Shown here: in pieces, positions 1 to 11,886 of the stretch
Layout of the letters: the number at the start of each line of letters is the position of its first letter
Numbering within the stretch: position 1 is the first letter of the stretch
NCBI GenBank assembly: GCA_023548195.1
Contig: JAJHZJ010000808.1
Span: forward strand, 1,654,182 to 1,718,181
Direction of reading: 5' to 3'
Length of the DNA: 64,000 bases
From: Bettongia penicillata ogilbyi
Taxonomy: Eukaryota; Chordata; Mammalia; Diprotodontia; Potoroidae
Notes under the pieces: generated by a model
Databases searched by the model: none
Told to the model about the DNA's origin: nothing
Seen by the model: the letters and a program-made list of their open reading frames with translations, nothing else
Position numbers and translations under genes: made by a program

Positions 1-105
1 AAATGAGTTAGAGAAAGAAATGGCATGCCGCTCCAGTATTTTTGCCAAGAAAACCCCAAATTATGGTCATGAAGGGTCAGATATGACTTAACTGAATTAT
101 GACAG
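1..105 (+). mobile_element. SINE 3' portion, cut by window edge
   Basis: The stretch reads like the second half of the marsupial SINE seen whole at 46459-46700: a GGCA...CCGCTCCAGTA block, then CCAAGAAAACCCCAAA, then a GGTCATGAAGGGTCAGA-type end. Confidence 0.7.
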
Positions 106-194
106 CGGAAGTCATTGTTCATATTGCATAATTAGAACCGGGAAGTTTGTATCAGTTAGTAAAGATCTTCCTATTTTCTCTGAAATCCTCATAT

Positions 195-440
195 TTGCCA
201 TTTTTTTGTGGTGAAATAATATTGTTATATCCATACACGGTGTGTTCAGTCATTCCCTGGTGAATGTATATCTATTTTGTTCCCAATTTTTGCTAAATGT
301 TTTGGTGAATGTAGGGCACTTGATATAGGGGCACAGTAGTGGGATCACTGAGTCAGAGGGTATAAATAGTAACTTTTCTCAAGTAATTTCAAATTATTTT
401 CCAGAATAATTGAACCAGTTTACAGAATCCCCAGCGGTAT
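195..440 (-). mobile_element. L1-lineage 3'-region fragment
   Basis: Matches, with heavy decay, the marsupial repeat that runs GTTCAGTCATTCC...GGGATCACTGAGTCAGAGGG and ends in CCAGAATAATTGAACCAGTT. Orientation is inferred from related copies whose A-rich end is at lower coordinates. Confidence 0.5.
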
Positions 441-699
441 CTCGGAGTCTCCTTTTTATCTCTTCTCTACTACTGGTTTTTCCCATGTCCTATCACCTTT
501 ACTGCTTTAATAGGTGGGAACATCACCACTTTTATTTAGAAATAAATGACCAGAAAGGTGGTATGATTTGTTTGAGACCCTATAGGTAGTAAAATTCAGA
601 AACAGAAGCTGAACCCAATTCATCTAAGGAGGAAATGTGGAAAACATTCTGGATTTTGGGATGCAGGATTTGTGTTTACATCCCTCCTTTGTTATTTAC

Positions 700-885
700 T
701 GTCATTATGAAAAGCACTCCATTTAGAGACAGAGGACCTGGGTTCAAATCCTGCCCCTTATGCTTACTGTATGACCTTGGGCAAGTCGATTTATTTTTCT
801 TGGCCCCAGTTTCCTCATCTGTAAAATTAGGGGTTGAGTCTAGATGAACTTCTTGAGTTTCCTTCCAGTCCTGAACTTGACTTCA
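700..885 (+). mobile_element. MIR/core-type SINE
   Basis: Contains GACCTGGGTTCAAATCCTGC, a TGTATGACCTTGGGCAAGTC block and CCTCATCTGTAAAATTAG, in SINE order. Confidence 0.75.
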
Positions 886-1189
886 AAGCCCTCTTCCCAC
901 TGCCAAACCCAATCTCTGTATTACGCCCATCATGTTCTTCCTTCATTCCTTTTGACATATAGTGGAACAAAACTGGAGGAATTTATGAAACCATGATGAC
1001 TGGGTTCACTACAGATTTATCCGATCTAATCTCAACAGGGCTTTCACTGTAAGACTACTCCTTCGTCCTCATGGCCTTAGATATTCCCACACATCACCAG
1101 GAATTCAGACCTTCTCTTCTTAAGCTTCCCATGCCACCCCTTCTCACTTGGACCTTATAGTCCAAAGACCTAATCTTATTCTTTATTAA

Positions 1190-1666
1190 AAAAAAATTGA
1201 GGCCACCTCTGCAAAGCTCCTTCTGCCCTCCCTGTCATCTCACAAAACTCTGATGTCATTCCCCACTATTTCTTCCTTCACCTGGGCTTGCATGAAGAGG
1301 TGACTCTTCTTGCCAAGGTTAACCACTTTGCCTGAACCCTTGATCCTGGTTCTTTTTTTTTTTTTAGCAAACTGCCCTCTCCACCATCTCCTTGTCCCCT
1401 AATCTGTAACTTGTCAATCTACTAGGTCCTTCCTTGTTAAAACACATTCATATCTTCCCATTCTTAAAAGATCCTTACCACAGTAGACTATGCCTACTAG
1501 CTGTTGTCTTGTATCTCTCTTTCCTTTCACAACTAAACTCATTGAAAAAACTATCTATACTCATTTCCACCACTTCTGCTCCTTCACTTTTCTTCTAAAT
1601 TCCTCTGCAATCTGGCATTTAACCTTTAACCTTTCAAAGGAAACTGCTCTTTCAAAAGTTGCCAAA
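1190..1666 (+). mobile_element. L2 LINE fragment (5' part of an interrupted copy)
   Basis: Pyrimidine-rich sense strand of the L2 reverse-transcriptase region; phrases such as CTCTGCAATCTGGCATTTAA and GAAACTGCTCTTTCAAAAGT align with the L2 consensus as I remember it. It breaks off at about 1666 and resumes near 2621. Confidence 0.65.
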
Positions 1667-1711
1667 ACAAACCCAGGAACTATATATATAGTTATAAAAA
1701 ACTTTTTTTAT

Positions 1712-2620
1712 AAATAAAATGAGATTTAAATAATTGCAGAAATATTAATTGTTTATGGGTAGGCAGAGCCAATATAATAAAAATGACAATTTTACCTATC
1801 TATATATTCAATTGCCATCCCAATTAAATTACCAAAAAAAATTTTTATTGAATTAGAAAAAATAAAAACCAAATTCATTTGGAAGAATAAAAAGTTAAGA
1901 ATATGAAAGAAACTAATAAAAAAAGGTAGTAAAGGAAGACGATTTAGCAGTACCTCATCATAAAATACAAGGCAGTAATTATCAAAATTATCTGGTACTG
2001 GCTAAGAAAAAGGAAAGTAGATCAGTGGAACAGAGTAGACATACAATTTACAAGCAGCAAATAAATATAGTAACCTTGTATTTGACAAATGTAAAGACTT
2101 AAGTGATGGGGATAAGAATTCATTATTTGAGATAAGAATTCACTATTTGGTAAAAAATACCAAATTGTTGGGAAAATTGGAAAGCAGTATGGCAGAAATT
2201 GAGTATAGGCCAATATACACCATTTACTAAGAAAAGGTCAAGATGGATATATGACCTAGAGGTGAAGAAAGATATTATAAGAAAATTTGAAGAACACACA
2301 ACATATTACTTATCAGACTTATGGATAGCTGAATAATTTATGAATAAACAAGAGATAGAGAGCAGAGAGAGGTATAAAATGGATGATTTTGATTACATTA
2401 AGTTAAAAAGGTTTTAAACAAATTAAAAGATGTAGCCAAGATCAGGAGGAAAGCAGAAATGGGAGAAAAATTTTATAGACAGTTTCTCAAAGTTTTCATA
2501 TCTCAAATACATAAAGAACATTAAAATTTATAAGAATATGAGTTATCCTCTGATTGCTAAGTGGTCAAAGGATATGAACAGGCAGTTTTCTAGTGAAGAA
2601 ATCAAAGTAATTTATAACCA
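1712..2620 (+). mobile_element. L1 ORF2 fragment lodged in L2
   Basis: Reads as the distal part of marsupial L1 ORF2: GCAGAAATATTAATTG, TTTGGAAGAATAAAAAG, TGGTACTGGCTAAGAAA, GATCAGTGGAACAGA and, near the end, GGTCAAAGGATATGAACAGG. Many stops and frameshifts are present, so it is a relic. A 21-base unit (ATAAGAATTCATTATTTGAG-like) is doubled at about 2110-2150. The fragment ends inside ORF2 with no poly(A). Confidence 0.75.
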
Positions 2621-2645
2621 GAGTTACCAATGATCTCTTAATTAG
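2621..2645 (+). mobile_element. L2 LINE continuation after the L1 piece
   Basis: GTTACCAATGATCTCTTAAT is the L2 consensus segment that directly follows the point where the left part stops at 1666. Homology fades after about 2645. Confidence 0.5.
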
Positions 2646-3949
2646 GCTTGGCAAGTGTGATTGGTGAAAAGGAATCTGAGAGCAGTGGGTAGTATAGAGC
2701 TGAACTGATTGACCAAGAGGTCAAGATTGGTAAGACTGAAGAGTATAGTCAGAGGAGGATGAAGGTAATTATGAGGACCAAGAGTAGGTTTAGGAGGAAT
2801 AAGGCATAGGATGGGATTTTATTTGTATAAAGGAATTGTGGTGTTCTTGAAAAAACAGAACCCTTGTGGATGGCAAGATCAAGAGTTATGACCATCCTTG
2901 TGTGTAGAGTGGGGTAGGTGGCCATGGGATTTGAGTAGATTCAGGAAATCAGAAGTTTGTGTATTTTAAGGAACATCAACCTGCGTGTTCAAATGTCCTA
3001 ATATGAGGACAAGAGGTGGGTAGAAAGGGAGATTTAGCTAACCACTGAATTCATTGAGGGTCAGTAGATTTAATTTGGAATGAGTGATCCATTTGTACTG
3101 CATATATCTCTATGGAGAAGTTGCTAAGGCATAACCTTAGGGGAGAGTCTGATAGTTAGTGGTAGGGAACAAGGAGTATTCTGACACTGTTATTGAGCAG
3201 ATAGGTATTTTTCCCCTTCCCCCAACATCCAACCAGCCATGATGTGCTGCTTAACTAGAGTTAATTTGCCATTCCTCTTTCCCCTTTAGAATCCAAGTGA
3301 GTGTTGGGGTAGTGAGGAGAAAGTCCACAGTATAACAGACACAGGACAATTTTAATTTCCTAGAAAGGGTACTGTTTTCCTAAATTCATAGTCTTCTAAT
3401 TGGTTTTTCATGTCATTTTGCTGTAGTTTTTCTTTCTTTTTTTTTTTAAGATAAGTATGATAGGTGCTTTTTGCTGAAGTGAAATTTGTTCTTTTGGGGG
3501 CTAAGGATTAGCTCTAGTAGGCTGCCTTTTTTCCCCCCTGAAGCAATTAGAGGAATGGATTTCCTTAGGGACCCAAAGACTCTTATTATCTGACTAAAAA
3601 AGAAATGAGTGTAGTTTTTATATCAACTCTTACTTCTTTTTAAATTTTTGTCTTTCAGCCAGTATTTCCCATAAATAGCAAAAGAATCAATTGAACTTCT
3701 TTGCAGCTATTTTATGAAAACTCTAATTATGTATTTGAAAGCAATTAGACTGTCTCAGCTTACTGAGTAAAGAAAGTATATATTGGTATTGAATCAAATA
3801 AAGCCTTGCCCCTGAGGCCTATTTGTGGGTAGTTTCCTTCTACTTACTTCCCTCTCTAGTCTAGACAGGCACTCGTTAAAATTAAATATATATGTAAAGT
3901 GAGAAAAATAAGCAAAAGTGGAAATTTCTCTTTTTTAAATAGTGTTTTT

Positions 3950-4395
3950 CCCAATTTGTATGTCAAGATAATTTTTAGCATTCATTTTTATAAAATTTTG
4001 AGTTTCAGATTTTTTTTCACCTTCTTCCCCTCTCCCTTCCTAAAATGGTTGACAATTTGGTATGGGTTTTTATATGTGTAATTATATAATTTATATAATT
4101 ATATAATTTCCATATTAGTCACAGTTGTGAAAGAAGAAACAGATTAAAAGGGAAAAAAAGTAGAAAAAAGTGAAAAAAGTATGCTTCGATCTACATTCAG
4201 AATCCATCAGTTCTTCATTTGGATGTGGATAGTGTTTTCCTTCCTGAGTCCTTTGTCCTTGTCTTAGATCCTTGTGTTGGTAAGAAGAGCTAAGTCATTC
4301 ATAGTTGAATATCCTCCAATATTGATGATACTGTGTACAGTGTTTTCCTGGTTCTGTTCACTTCAAAAGGTGGAAATTTCTTACATTTTTAGTGG
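3950..4395 (-). mobile_element. L1-lineage 3'-region fragment
   Basis: Contains TTTTTAGCATTCATTTTTAT near its 3' end and, further on, GTCTTAGATCCTTGTGTTGG, AAGAGCTAAGTCATTCATAG and CTGTGTACAGTGTTTTCCTG, a recurrent marsupial repeat. AT-rich expansion at 4078-4110. Confidence 0.6.
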
Positions 4396-4587
4396 ATTTC
4401 ATTTGATAACTAGGGAAATGTTTTGAAAAGATCTGTTCATTCATTAATTCATCAAATATGTATTAAATGTCCAGTGCAGGGATTTTAAGCCTTGAATTTG
4501 TTTTGTTTTTAAATATTTTGCCATTTCAATGTAATTGGTTTCCTTTTTATTCTTATATGTTTTATTTTATGCTTTAAAATTTTTTTA

Positions 4588-4850
4588 CAGCAGTTAAATG
4601 GCACAGAGGATAGAGTGCCAGGTGCCCTGAGTTCAAATTCAGATTTGGACACTCGTTAGCTGTGTTATCCTGGGCAAATCATTTAACTTCTATTTGCCTC
4701 AGTTGTTTCTTCTGTAAAATGGGGATAGGAGTAATAGCACCAGCCTCCCAGGGCTGTTGTGAGAATCCAATGAGGTAATATTTACAAAGTGCTTAGCATA
4801 GTGCCTGTAAAACAATAGTGTTACATAAAGGCTAGCTATTGGCTACTATT
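4588..4850 (+). mobile_element. Core/tRNA-type SINE, near full length
   Basis: Starts CAGTTAAATGGCACAGAGGA, has CCTGAGTTCAAATTCAGA, then CTGGGCAAATCATTTAACTT and ends in AAAGTGCTTAGCATAGTGCC. Confidence 0.8.
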
Positions 4851-4905
4851 ACTGCTGCTGCTGCTTCTACTATTACAACTTCTGCTATGACTTCTACTAC
4901 AGTAG
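4850..4905. repeat. Degenerate trinucleotide (GCT/ACT) repeat at SINE tail
   Basis: Interrupted CTGCTGCTGCTTCTACTATT-type array following the SINE; typical tail-borne microsatellite. Confidence 0.7.
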
Positions 4906-5139
4906 GCTTCATCAGATAGCCAGAGGGGGCCCAGCACACACACAAAAAAAGATTATAAACCTCTGATCTAGTGCATTTAGTGTGTTAGGACAGGATACAA
5001 AATAAGGAAGAGTCTTCTTATGTCCTATTCCCTATGTGTGTTCTAATAAAGAATAGAGGAAGGGTGAATAAGGCATATCATACAGTAAGCCCAAAATAGA
5101 GATACACACATATCCATATTTGTGTAATATTTGTTAACC

Positions 5140-5540
5140 AGTAAACATTTATCAAGTACTCACTGTGTGCTGTCACATCTTACTATCAGATACTGTGCTC
5201 AGTGCCTGGAATACAAAGAAAACAAAACAAAAAAAAAACTCCAGTCCCTGCTCTGAAGTAGTTGTGGAGATAACCTGCAAACACATAGGTACAAACTAGA
5301 CGTGGAATAATTAGCAGAAGGAACACGCTAGAATTGGGGGGATTGGGAGGGCTTCCTGTAGACGGCTGGATTTTAGCTGGTATTTGAAGGAGATGAGGGA
5401 AACCCGGAGATGGAGATGAGGAGGGTGGAGGACGGTCAGTGAAAATGCCCAGAGTTGAGAGGTGGAACCTCTTGTTCCAGAAATAGTAAGGAGAGCCCAG
5501 TGTGACTGTATTACAGAGTAAATTGGGGTAGGCCCCTTGT
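5140..5540 (-). mobile_element. L2 LINE fragment
   Basis: Antisense L2 phrases in order: ATTTATCAAGTACTCACTGT, TGGGAGGGCTTCCTGTAGA, TTTTAGCTGGTATTTGAAGG, GTGAAAATGCCCAGAGTTGA and CAGTGTGACTGTATTACAGA. Confidence 0.75.
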
Positions 5541-5929
5541 GAGATTGTGGGATTATGTTTGAATTACCTTGTTATTTTAGACCACTGAGATTTTTCCTCC
5601 CGGACCTCATGCTCTCGCATCCCTCTGTCATTTAAAAATACTAAGCATCCTCGTTTCTTACAAGTCTCTCTTTCCTTGGTGCCAGTAACGCTCCCCTTTT
5701 CTGTTTCCCTGCCCTGCCTGACTACTACTTTTCAGTCTCCTTCTGGTTGGTTCATCTTTTTGCCCTTCTAAGCATGTGACTCCATAGACTCTCTTCCTTC
5801 TTGATGCAGGAGGGTGCTAATGAGGGCAGGGAATGGAGTGGGTGGTAATTGCCTGGATGTGAACTATGAAGGACAGCAGAAAAAGCAAGGATAATCACAA
5901 GATTAAAAACATGGAAAACTGGGTAAATG

Positions 5930-6210
5930 GCCCAAAGGAGGAGCAGATTTAGAGAGGAAGATGAGCAGGGTTTGTGACATGTTAGGAGGGGTTTTCATTG
6001 TATTTAGAGAAGGCGCATAGATGTTTGAGGTGCTGGTGGGACATTTCCATGTAGGTATGTTATGGGCAGTTGGAGATACTAGTGTAGACCACAGTCTAGA
6101 GTCTGGAGGAAAGACAGGTTTGTAAGTCATCTGCATGGATGTGGTAACTTGCTTGGGAGAAAATGAGATAAAGTAAAGACTGTTGAGAAAGAAGAGGTAC
6201 AAGGACACAT
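5930..6210 (-). mobile_element. L2 LINE fragment
   Basis: Includes GACATGTTAGGAGGGG, GGGACATTTCCATGTAGGTA and GGCAGTTGGAGATACTAGTG, the antisense of the L2 segment farther 5' than the preceding piece; probably the same original insertion, with unrelated or rearranged DNA between. Confidence 0.6.
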
Positions 6211-6579
6211 AGGCATGTTTTTGTTTTTGAAAAATTTTGATACATTTTTTTTACATCACCTTTATTAATATATCCCTCCCCTTATATATACTATACTGAG
6301 AGCCATCCTTTAACCTCTGTTATGTCATAGAACCCCTTTGGCAGTCTGGTCAAGCCTAGGACCCCTACTTAGAATCATGTTTTAAAATGTATAAAATACA
6401 TAGAATTGCTGGGGACAGATTATATTGAGATGTATTTATCAAAATGTTTTTAAAAAATTATCAGAAACCGCAAGTTTACAACCTCTGCAAAAAAAGAGAA
6501 CAAAAAAGTTCAGCAAAACTGTTGTGGGCCATCATTTTTAATTGAATGCTTTTGTATCCATTGAGAAAGATGCATTATG

Positions 6580-6745
6580 CATTCTTAGATTTAGACCTTA
6601 GAAAGGACCCTAGAGCTCAGCCTTCTCAGTTTACAAATGAGAAAGCTGAAGTTAAATGATTTGCCCAAGATCATATGGATAGTAAGTAAATAGGAGAGCT
6701 GTGACCTCCAGGCTAAGATTCAGTTCTCTTTCCACACTAGTAGGG
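6580..6745 (-). mobile_element. MIR-like SINE
   Basis: Shows CAGTTTACAAATGAGAAAGC, TTTGCCCAAGATCATATGGA and a terminal TTCTCTTTCCACACT, the antisense MIR order. Confidence 0.7.
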
Positions 6746-7290
6746 AAGGACTACTTGTTTTAGGGATGTAAGTCTGGAAAAGTCACTGTAGAGCACATAT
6801 TAAAAAAACTGCCAAACAACCCTAAAGTAAGGTTTCTTTTCTTAGAGGAATCTAAAATGTTTACCTACTTGGCTAATTCCTAAAGAATATTAAATTATAC
6901 TCAGTGAAACTAATACTTTAAAAACTAGAAAAGAAAAAACATTTTGGGCAGAAGAATAGTAGGGAATGAGATGTCAGTAGGTGGCAAAATCAGTGTCTCT
7001 TATTAGGACTTCAGGGTAAATTTCATTTCTCTTTAAAAATCTAATAAACCTAATCTAATATTGTCTAGGGTTTCTTATCTCAAATCTAATGGAATATCCG
7101 TAAGAATTTTCAAAGGAGAAATTGTTTTCCGAGAAACATAAATTAAGCTCAGTGAAGAATAAAGATTCTTCTTCCTTTCTGTAGAGGATCTAATTTGATT
7201 GAAGAAAAGACCTGCCTTGGAGTTTTTTGAAGTATAGTGCAAATGTGTGCACACACACATTCATCTTTACTTTTCTCCTGCTATTTATAG

Positions 7291-7419
7291 GCATCACAGA
7301 TTGCAGTAGAGACGATTCGAAATGAATTACCAACCAGTGCTACTCGGTTTAGGTTGGATATGCTGAAAAGTAAAGCAAAGAGATCGTTAACGGAGTCTCT
7401 GGAAAGTATATTATCCCGG
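7291..7419 (+). CDS. TBC1D1: TBC1D1 coding exon, 43 codons (ASQIAVETIRNELP...)
   Basis: This internal exon is 129 nt and phase 0 at both ends. It follows a CTATTTATAG acceptor and precedes a strong GTAAGT donor. It reads ASQIAVETIRNELP, then a basic TRFRLDMLKSKAKRS stretch and ends LTESLESILSR. The same order occurs in mammalian TBC1D1, just upstream of the serine-rich linker. The segment is helical and basic in character and has no catalytic residues; it lies between the second PTB domain and the phosphosite region. It is too short for an ATG-based ORF search, and the flanking intron is closed in this frame. The identification is firm; the exon number in this species is not known from the window. 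Confidence 0.95.
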
Positions 7420-8214
7420 GTAAGTTTATTAATTTCAACTTATTTTTGAATAAAAGAACTTTTTAGGGGGTAAATGAAAAAGATTGTTATGCTTTTATTT
7501 ACTCTAATCCATCATAATAAAGCATAAAACTAAACTTTGTGTTCAATAGTATTCATTTCTTCTGATTCTTAGAAAAAGTTTATTTTTCTTCCCACCATTT
7601 TTTTTTCTGTGTTGTGTTGTGGGAAATATTTTTGTCCCAAAACAAAAAATGGTATTAATTGTACAGCTCTTGAAGTGAGCTTTGGGTGAGAAATTGTAAG
7701 CCCTGAGTTCTAGTCTCCATAATGCAACTGAAAATGGCTTTGAAAATAAAAGGAATTACTGATTGGTAGGTACCCTCATATGTTCTAGATCTGAATTTTT
7801 TAGGATTTAGTGTAAAGCACTTCTCATGTATTACTTAAAGGAATTGTGACTTTTTTCTGTTTTTATTTTGAACTTAGTAAACATCAAATAAAATGAGTCT
7901 ATATACAACATAGAACAGGAAAAGATTATACATTATACTTCAGATCTCTCATATGTACAGTCACTTTTCTTTTTAAGTATAGAAATTCAAGCTTTACCTT
8001 TCAGAGCCGTCCTATTTATCTGTATTTCTTTGTTGTTGCTCATTTTCTCCTTTGAATTAAAAAAAAAGAATTAGAGACCCTCTTTTCTCTCTATTCTATC
8101 CTTTCCTCATTCTGTAGTACCATCCTACCCCAGGTGCTTCCTCCTTGCCCTTTGGAAAAAAGAATAAAACCCTTGCAATAAAAACGCATAATCAAACAAA
8201 AGCAAATTTCTGCA

Positions 8215-8420
8215 TCAGTTGTATCTGATAATGTCTCTTGTCTTGCATCATGAGTTTCTTACCTCTGGTAGTTTCATCATCTTTCAAGAATCATGGTTGG
8301 CCTTTTCATTGATGCCAATTTTTAAGTTGTTCAAAATTATTTATGTAATGTTGTTATTATAGAAATTGTTCTCCTGGTTTTGCTCACTTCACTCTGTTCT
8401 AGTCCTGGTCAATCATTGAG
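8215..8420 (-). mobile_element. L1-lineage 3'-region fragment
   Basis: Carries ATTGTTCTCCTGGTTTTGCT and CACTTCACTCTGTTCTAGT, the same module as at 4360. Confidence 0.5.
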
Positions 8421-8605
8421 GTCATAGGATCTAGTGCTGGAAGGGGTCTTGAAGGCCATCTGGTCTAACCTCCTCATTTTATAGATGAAGAAATTGAGGG
8501 CTAGACAGTTTGAGTGACTTGCATAAGGTCATACAGGTTATAAGTTGCAGAGCTGAAATTTGAGCTTAGGTCCTGTGGCTTGAAGTTCAGCATTTTTTTC
8601 CTACT
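8421..8605 (-). mobile_element. MIR-like SINE
   Basis: TCATAGGATCTAGTGCTGGA through CATCTGGTCTAACCTCCTCA and CTTGCATAAGGTCATACAGG is a clear antisense MIR-type sequence. Confidence 0.75.
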
Positions 8606-8611
8606 GTTGTA

Positions 8612-8664
8612 TCTACAAGTAATATTTATAAAAAGACATCTACAAGTGAGATTTATAAAAAGAT
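8612..8664. repeat. Two-copy tandem duplication, about 27-base unit
   Basis: TCTACAAGTAATATTTATAA and TCTACAAGTGAGATTTATAA start two adjacent copies, each followed by AAAGA. Confidence 0.75.
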
Positions 8665-8989
8665 TCCTCAAACTTCCTTTATAAAATTGCCACAGAGTTC
8701 CTTTCTATTACAACTTCTTTCAAAGAAAGATCTCTCCTTTAACAAGGTCTCCCCAGAGTTGTTATGCACATGCTTAAATGAATGATATTCAGTGTTTGTT
8801 CTTTGTCCAATCAAGTTGATTTCCAGTGCTTCAGACCTTAACAGTGGACCCTGGAAAGGTCCTGTCAAGCTAGAAAGGCTTCAGATGTAGGACCATTGAG
8901 TCAAGAAGGGTTTATTTCCAGGTTTAGGTGTAGGGGGGCTGAATTTTTCAGCCACAGTGAATTCTCAAAGAGAGGGACAAACCAAATGT

Positions 8990-9460
8990 TTTAAGAGGGC
9001 CTAAGCATGAAGGGTCATTATTGAATAGTGGGCCTTTAGGGAAGGGTTCATAGAGGAGGTGATATTGGACTCAGATTTTAAAGGACTGGTAGAATTTCAT
9101 CAGGGCAAAATGGAGGTTTGATAGAGGGAGGAGAAGCATTTCAGGCAGAGCAGACAGAGGGGCATGAAGATATGAATCCTGGTGCACGGTGTAGGTCTGC
9201 ACATGGTTCAGTTGGGCTGTACCAGGAATGGAGAGGTATAGTGTGACCTAAGCCTTTCAAGGCAGAAGTGATGCCAGATGGCAGAAGTCCCTCAGTGCCA
9301 GAGTAAGGATTTTGAATTTTGTTTGGCAGGCTCTAGGTGAGAAATTGAAGGGTTTTGAGCACAAGAGTGATGTGGTCAGATCTGTGTTTCAGGAAGAGTA
9401 GTCTGTCAGGGCTCTGAAGTTTGAGACTGGAGTATGAATGGGAATGGGAAGACAGAAGGA
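8990..9460 (-). mobile_element. L2 LINE fragment
   Basis: Antisense L2 run: GAAGCATTTCAGGCAGAGCA, GGATTTTGAATTTTGTTTGG, GAGTGATGTGGTCAGATCTG. Confidence 0.75.
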
Positions 9461-9889
9461 ATCACGGAATGTCAGGAGGAAGAGATCTCATAGATGATTC
9501 TCATCCAGGTGGTAGCTGAATGCAATGCCTTTCCATCCGTAAACCTGATGGTGGTCACCTGACGTTTGCCAGAAATGAGGACAGCCCACCACTTTCCAGA
9601 GCTAAGGAGGCTAATGCAGTTGAGGCAGGTGTTTGTGAGAGCCTGTATTATGTTAAAGGTTGTGAATGACAGTGAGAGGGAGGAATCAGGTAGGAGGAGT
9701 AGGTGGTTTCAAGGAGACTTGGGTAATGTTATTATTATTTTTGTCTTAAAAACATTGAGAGTGTTTGTAGACAGAGGGGAGGAGCAATCATTGGAGAAGA
9801 AAGCCTGTATGAAAGAATTGAAGGAGTCTTGTAAAACGTGTAAGTCTTATAAGAGGTGGTGGGGGCCGGGATCTAGAATAGGTATGGGG

Positions 9890-10290
9890 CATTTTCTTCT
9901 CTGAAATAAGAGCCTGATTGGAATGTAGAGTACTTGAGGGAGACTAGGGCTTTAAATGCCCAAAAGAAGAGTTTCTGTTTTAACCTAGAAGCAATGGGGA
10001 ACTGATGGAGCTTTCTTGAGAGGAGAGAGTGACATGATCAGACCCGTCCTTAAGGAAAATCCATTTGTCAGCTTTGTAGAGGATGAATAAAAAGAAAGGG
10101 AAAGGCTGGAGAAGTGGACACCTGTTAGGAGTGTCCTGCTGTGATAACACAGATGAGCAGTGATAAGAGCCCAAATGATGTTAGGGTGAATAGAGAGAGG
10201 GTGGATGTGAATGATTTGGACAAAGAATTGACAGGATTTGGAAACTCACTGGCCTAGAGGAGGGGTGTAGGATAGTAGAGTCTAGGGTGA
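9890..10290 (-). mobile_element. L2 LINE fragment
   Basis: A second antisense L2 piece repeating the same domain (GAGTGACATGATCAGACCCG, CATTTGTCAGCTTTGTAGAG) and running farther 5'. Because the domain is repeated, this is a separate insertion from 8990-9460. Confidence 0.7.
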
Positions 10291-10338
10291 TTACAAGGCT
10301 GTGAATATGAATATTGGAAGAAAGGTGGAAATAACCCA

Positions 10339-10612
10339 GAATTGGAAGGGCCAAGAGTCGAGAGCCTCCCAGTGGATAAAATGTCTTAGACTATTTATCA
10401 GATTTTGGATTTCTGATGCAAAGAAGACAGTATTTCAGTAGAAGATTTTTATAATTTGCTTTTAGTCCTTTCCTCTCGACTGATCTTGACTCAGTGGAAT
10501 TCATTTCCTTGCTTAGTGTTTTCTGATGAGAGGCAACTAGGTGGAGTGATGGATGATAGATAGAGTGCTAGACTTTTGTGATGAAAAGTCTGAGAGATGT
10601 GGTTTTTGGATA
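10339..10612. repeat. Direct repeat, copy A (partner at 11887-12158)
   Basis: GAATTGGAAGGG, a CAGTATTTCAGTAGAAG core and CTTAGTGTTTTCTGATGAGA recur 1.55 kb downstream. The last 80 bases are the head of a SINE (AGTGATGGATGATAGATAGA). Confidence 0.7.
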
Positions 10613-10739
10613 ATAATCAGTTTGTTAATTATGGCTAGCAAATAATTAATGCTTTGAAGTCAGTGGCTTTGTCTTGTAAACCAGAGACCAACTATGGGGA
10701 TCACAGAAAAGAGAGTGGGTGATCCTGACAGGAGGAAGT

Positions 10740-11240
10740 CAACTCTGATGGGTTAACATTTAATGAGAGAATGAATATTGTAATGAGAGGTGGGCTTAGT
10801 CTAATGAGAGACTGCGGAGGACATGGATCACTCTTGGACAAAGAAACTCCTCTTCACATCTAGATCATTCTGCCTCCAGCAATCTAGACAAAAGGATCTA
10901 TCTTCTACCCAGATCACTTAGGTAGACCACCCATAAGTATAGACTACCTAAATAAGATGGTCTTTACCCTTTAATTAGAATTAAGCTTTTCTAGTTGGGT
11001 GGAGTCCTGCCCAAGATTAAGGGGAATGTTAACCCAATCTCATCATCAACCCCTTCTTCAGAGACTGCCCTGACCTGATCTCCAAATCCTGGATTCTCTC
11101 TCTATCCCCTTTCCCCCATATCAGCAATTGGTTATTAATAATTATTTCTCTAATTTTGATTCACAAACATCTGAGTTTGAATTCTGTGTGTGACCCCAGG
11201 AGAGTAACTCAGCAGAAATAGGGGAATTGTGGTCTTATTG
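10740..11240. mobile_element. LTR-like block (possible solo LTR)
   Basis: The block has GGGCTTAGTCTAATGAGAGA at one end, a CTCTCTCTATCCCC region and ATTATTAATTATTTCTC-like A/T run before a CAGGAGAGTAACTCAGCA end, reminiscent of marsupial endogenous-retrovirus LTRs. Terminal TG/CA and target duplications could not be fixed, so the class is tentative. Confidence 0.35.
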
Positions 11241-11886
11241 AGAGTTCCTCTGTATACAAATGTATACAGTCTCAAAGCATTCCTTCCCCCACTTCTTTCC
11301 CATGTCAATAATGTGTGTTTAGACTTTAGAAGTTAAAATTATCTTAAACAAGTGGTTCTTATGGAGCAGTGTGAAAGTTGATAGCAAAGATTATTCAGCT
11401 CAATGAAGTATTCTTGACATTAGCAGCTTTTCATGAAATTTAAAAAAAACCAACCCCAACCTCCTTCCCCCTCAACTTAAATTGCTAACCAGTCACGTTT
11501 TAAATGAAGTACATGCTCGCATCTATTGAAAATAAACAAAGTGGTTTCAAGCAAACATGTTTTGGAATTGCAGCACCCAGTTTTTTTTTCTTTTTGATGC
11601 TGTAGCATAACCTCTGAGTTCAGTTCAGCAACCAGGCATTGAATATGAACTGTGGGAAAAGGACCCTGCTCTTCACTGAGGGGGGATGCTGAGATGAATG
11701 AGAGCTGTGGTGCTCTCGAGGGGCAGGAGATCAGATATTTAGCCATAATCCAAAATACAATGCGTTAAGTGCATAAGAAAAGTACACAGAGTGCTACTTC
11801 TTAAAATTAAAGTAAATTTATAACCAACTTTATTTTGTAACTTTCTCTTGGGAATTTTGCGGCATCCTCTTTCATGTCTAGAGTCT

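Larger units (their letters stand above)
1..7290 (+). other. TBC1D1: TBC1D1 intron, 3' part
   Basis: No exon was recognised here. The stretch holds a SINE tail at the left edge, L1-type and L2 fragments, SINEs near 0.7, 4.6 and 6.6 kb, and ends in a pyrimidine-rich tract and TTTATAG acceptor at 7290. The segment 2645-3950 looks partly repeat-derived (purine-rich, with phrases I associate with marsupial interspersed repeats), but I cannot name a family. The short open frames are stop-limited noise or repeat remnants. Confidence 0.7.

Noticed and set aside
4588..4850. tRNA-like A/B boxes in SINEs
   Set aside because: SINE-internal promoter remnants, not tRNA genes.
9566..9904. 112-residue + strand open frame
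   Set aside because: Lies between and partly in antisense L2; no recognisable protein.
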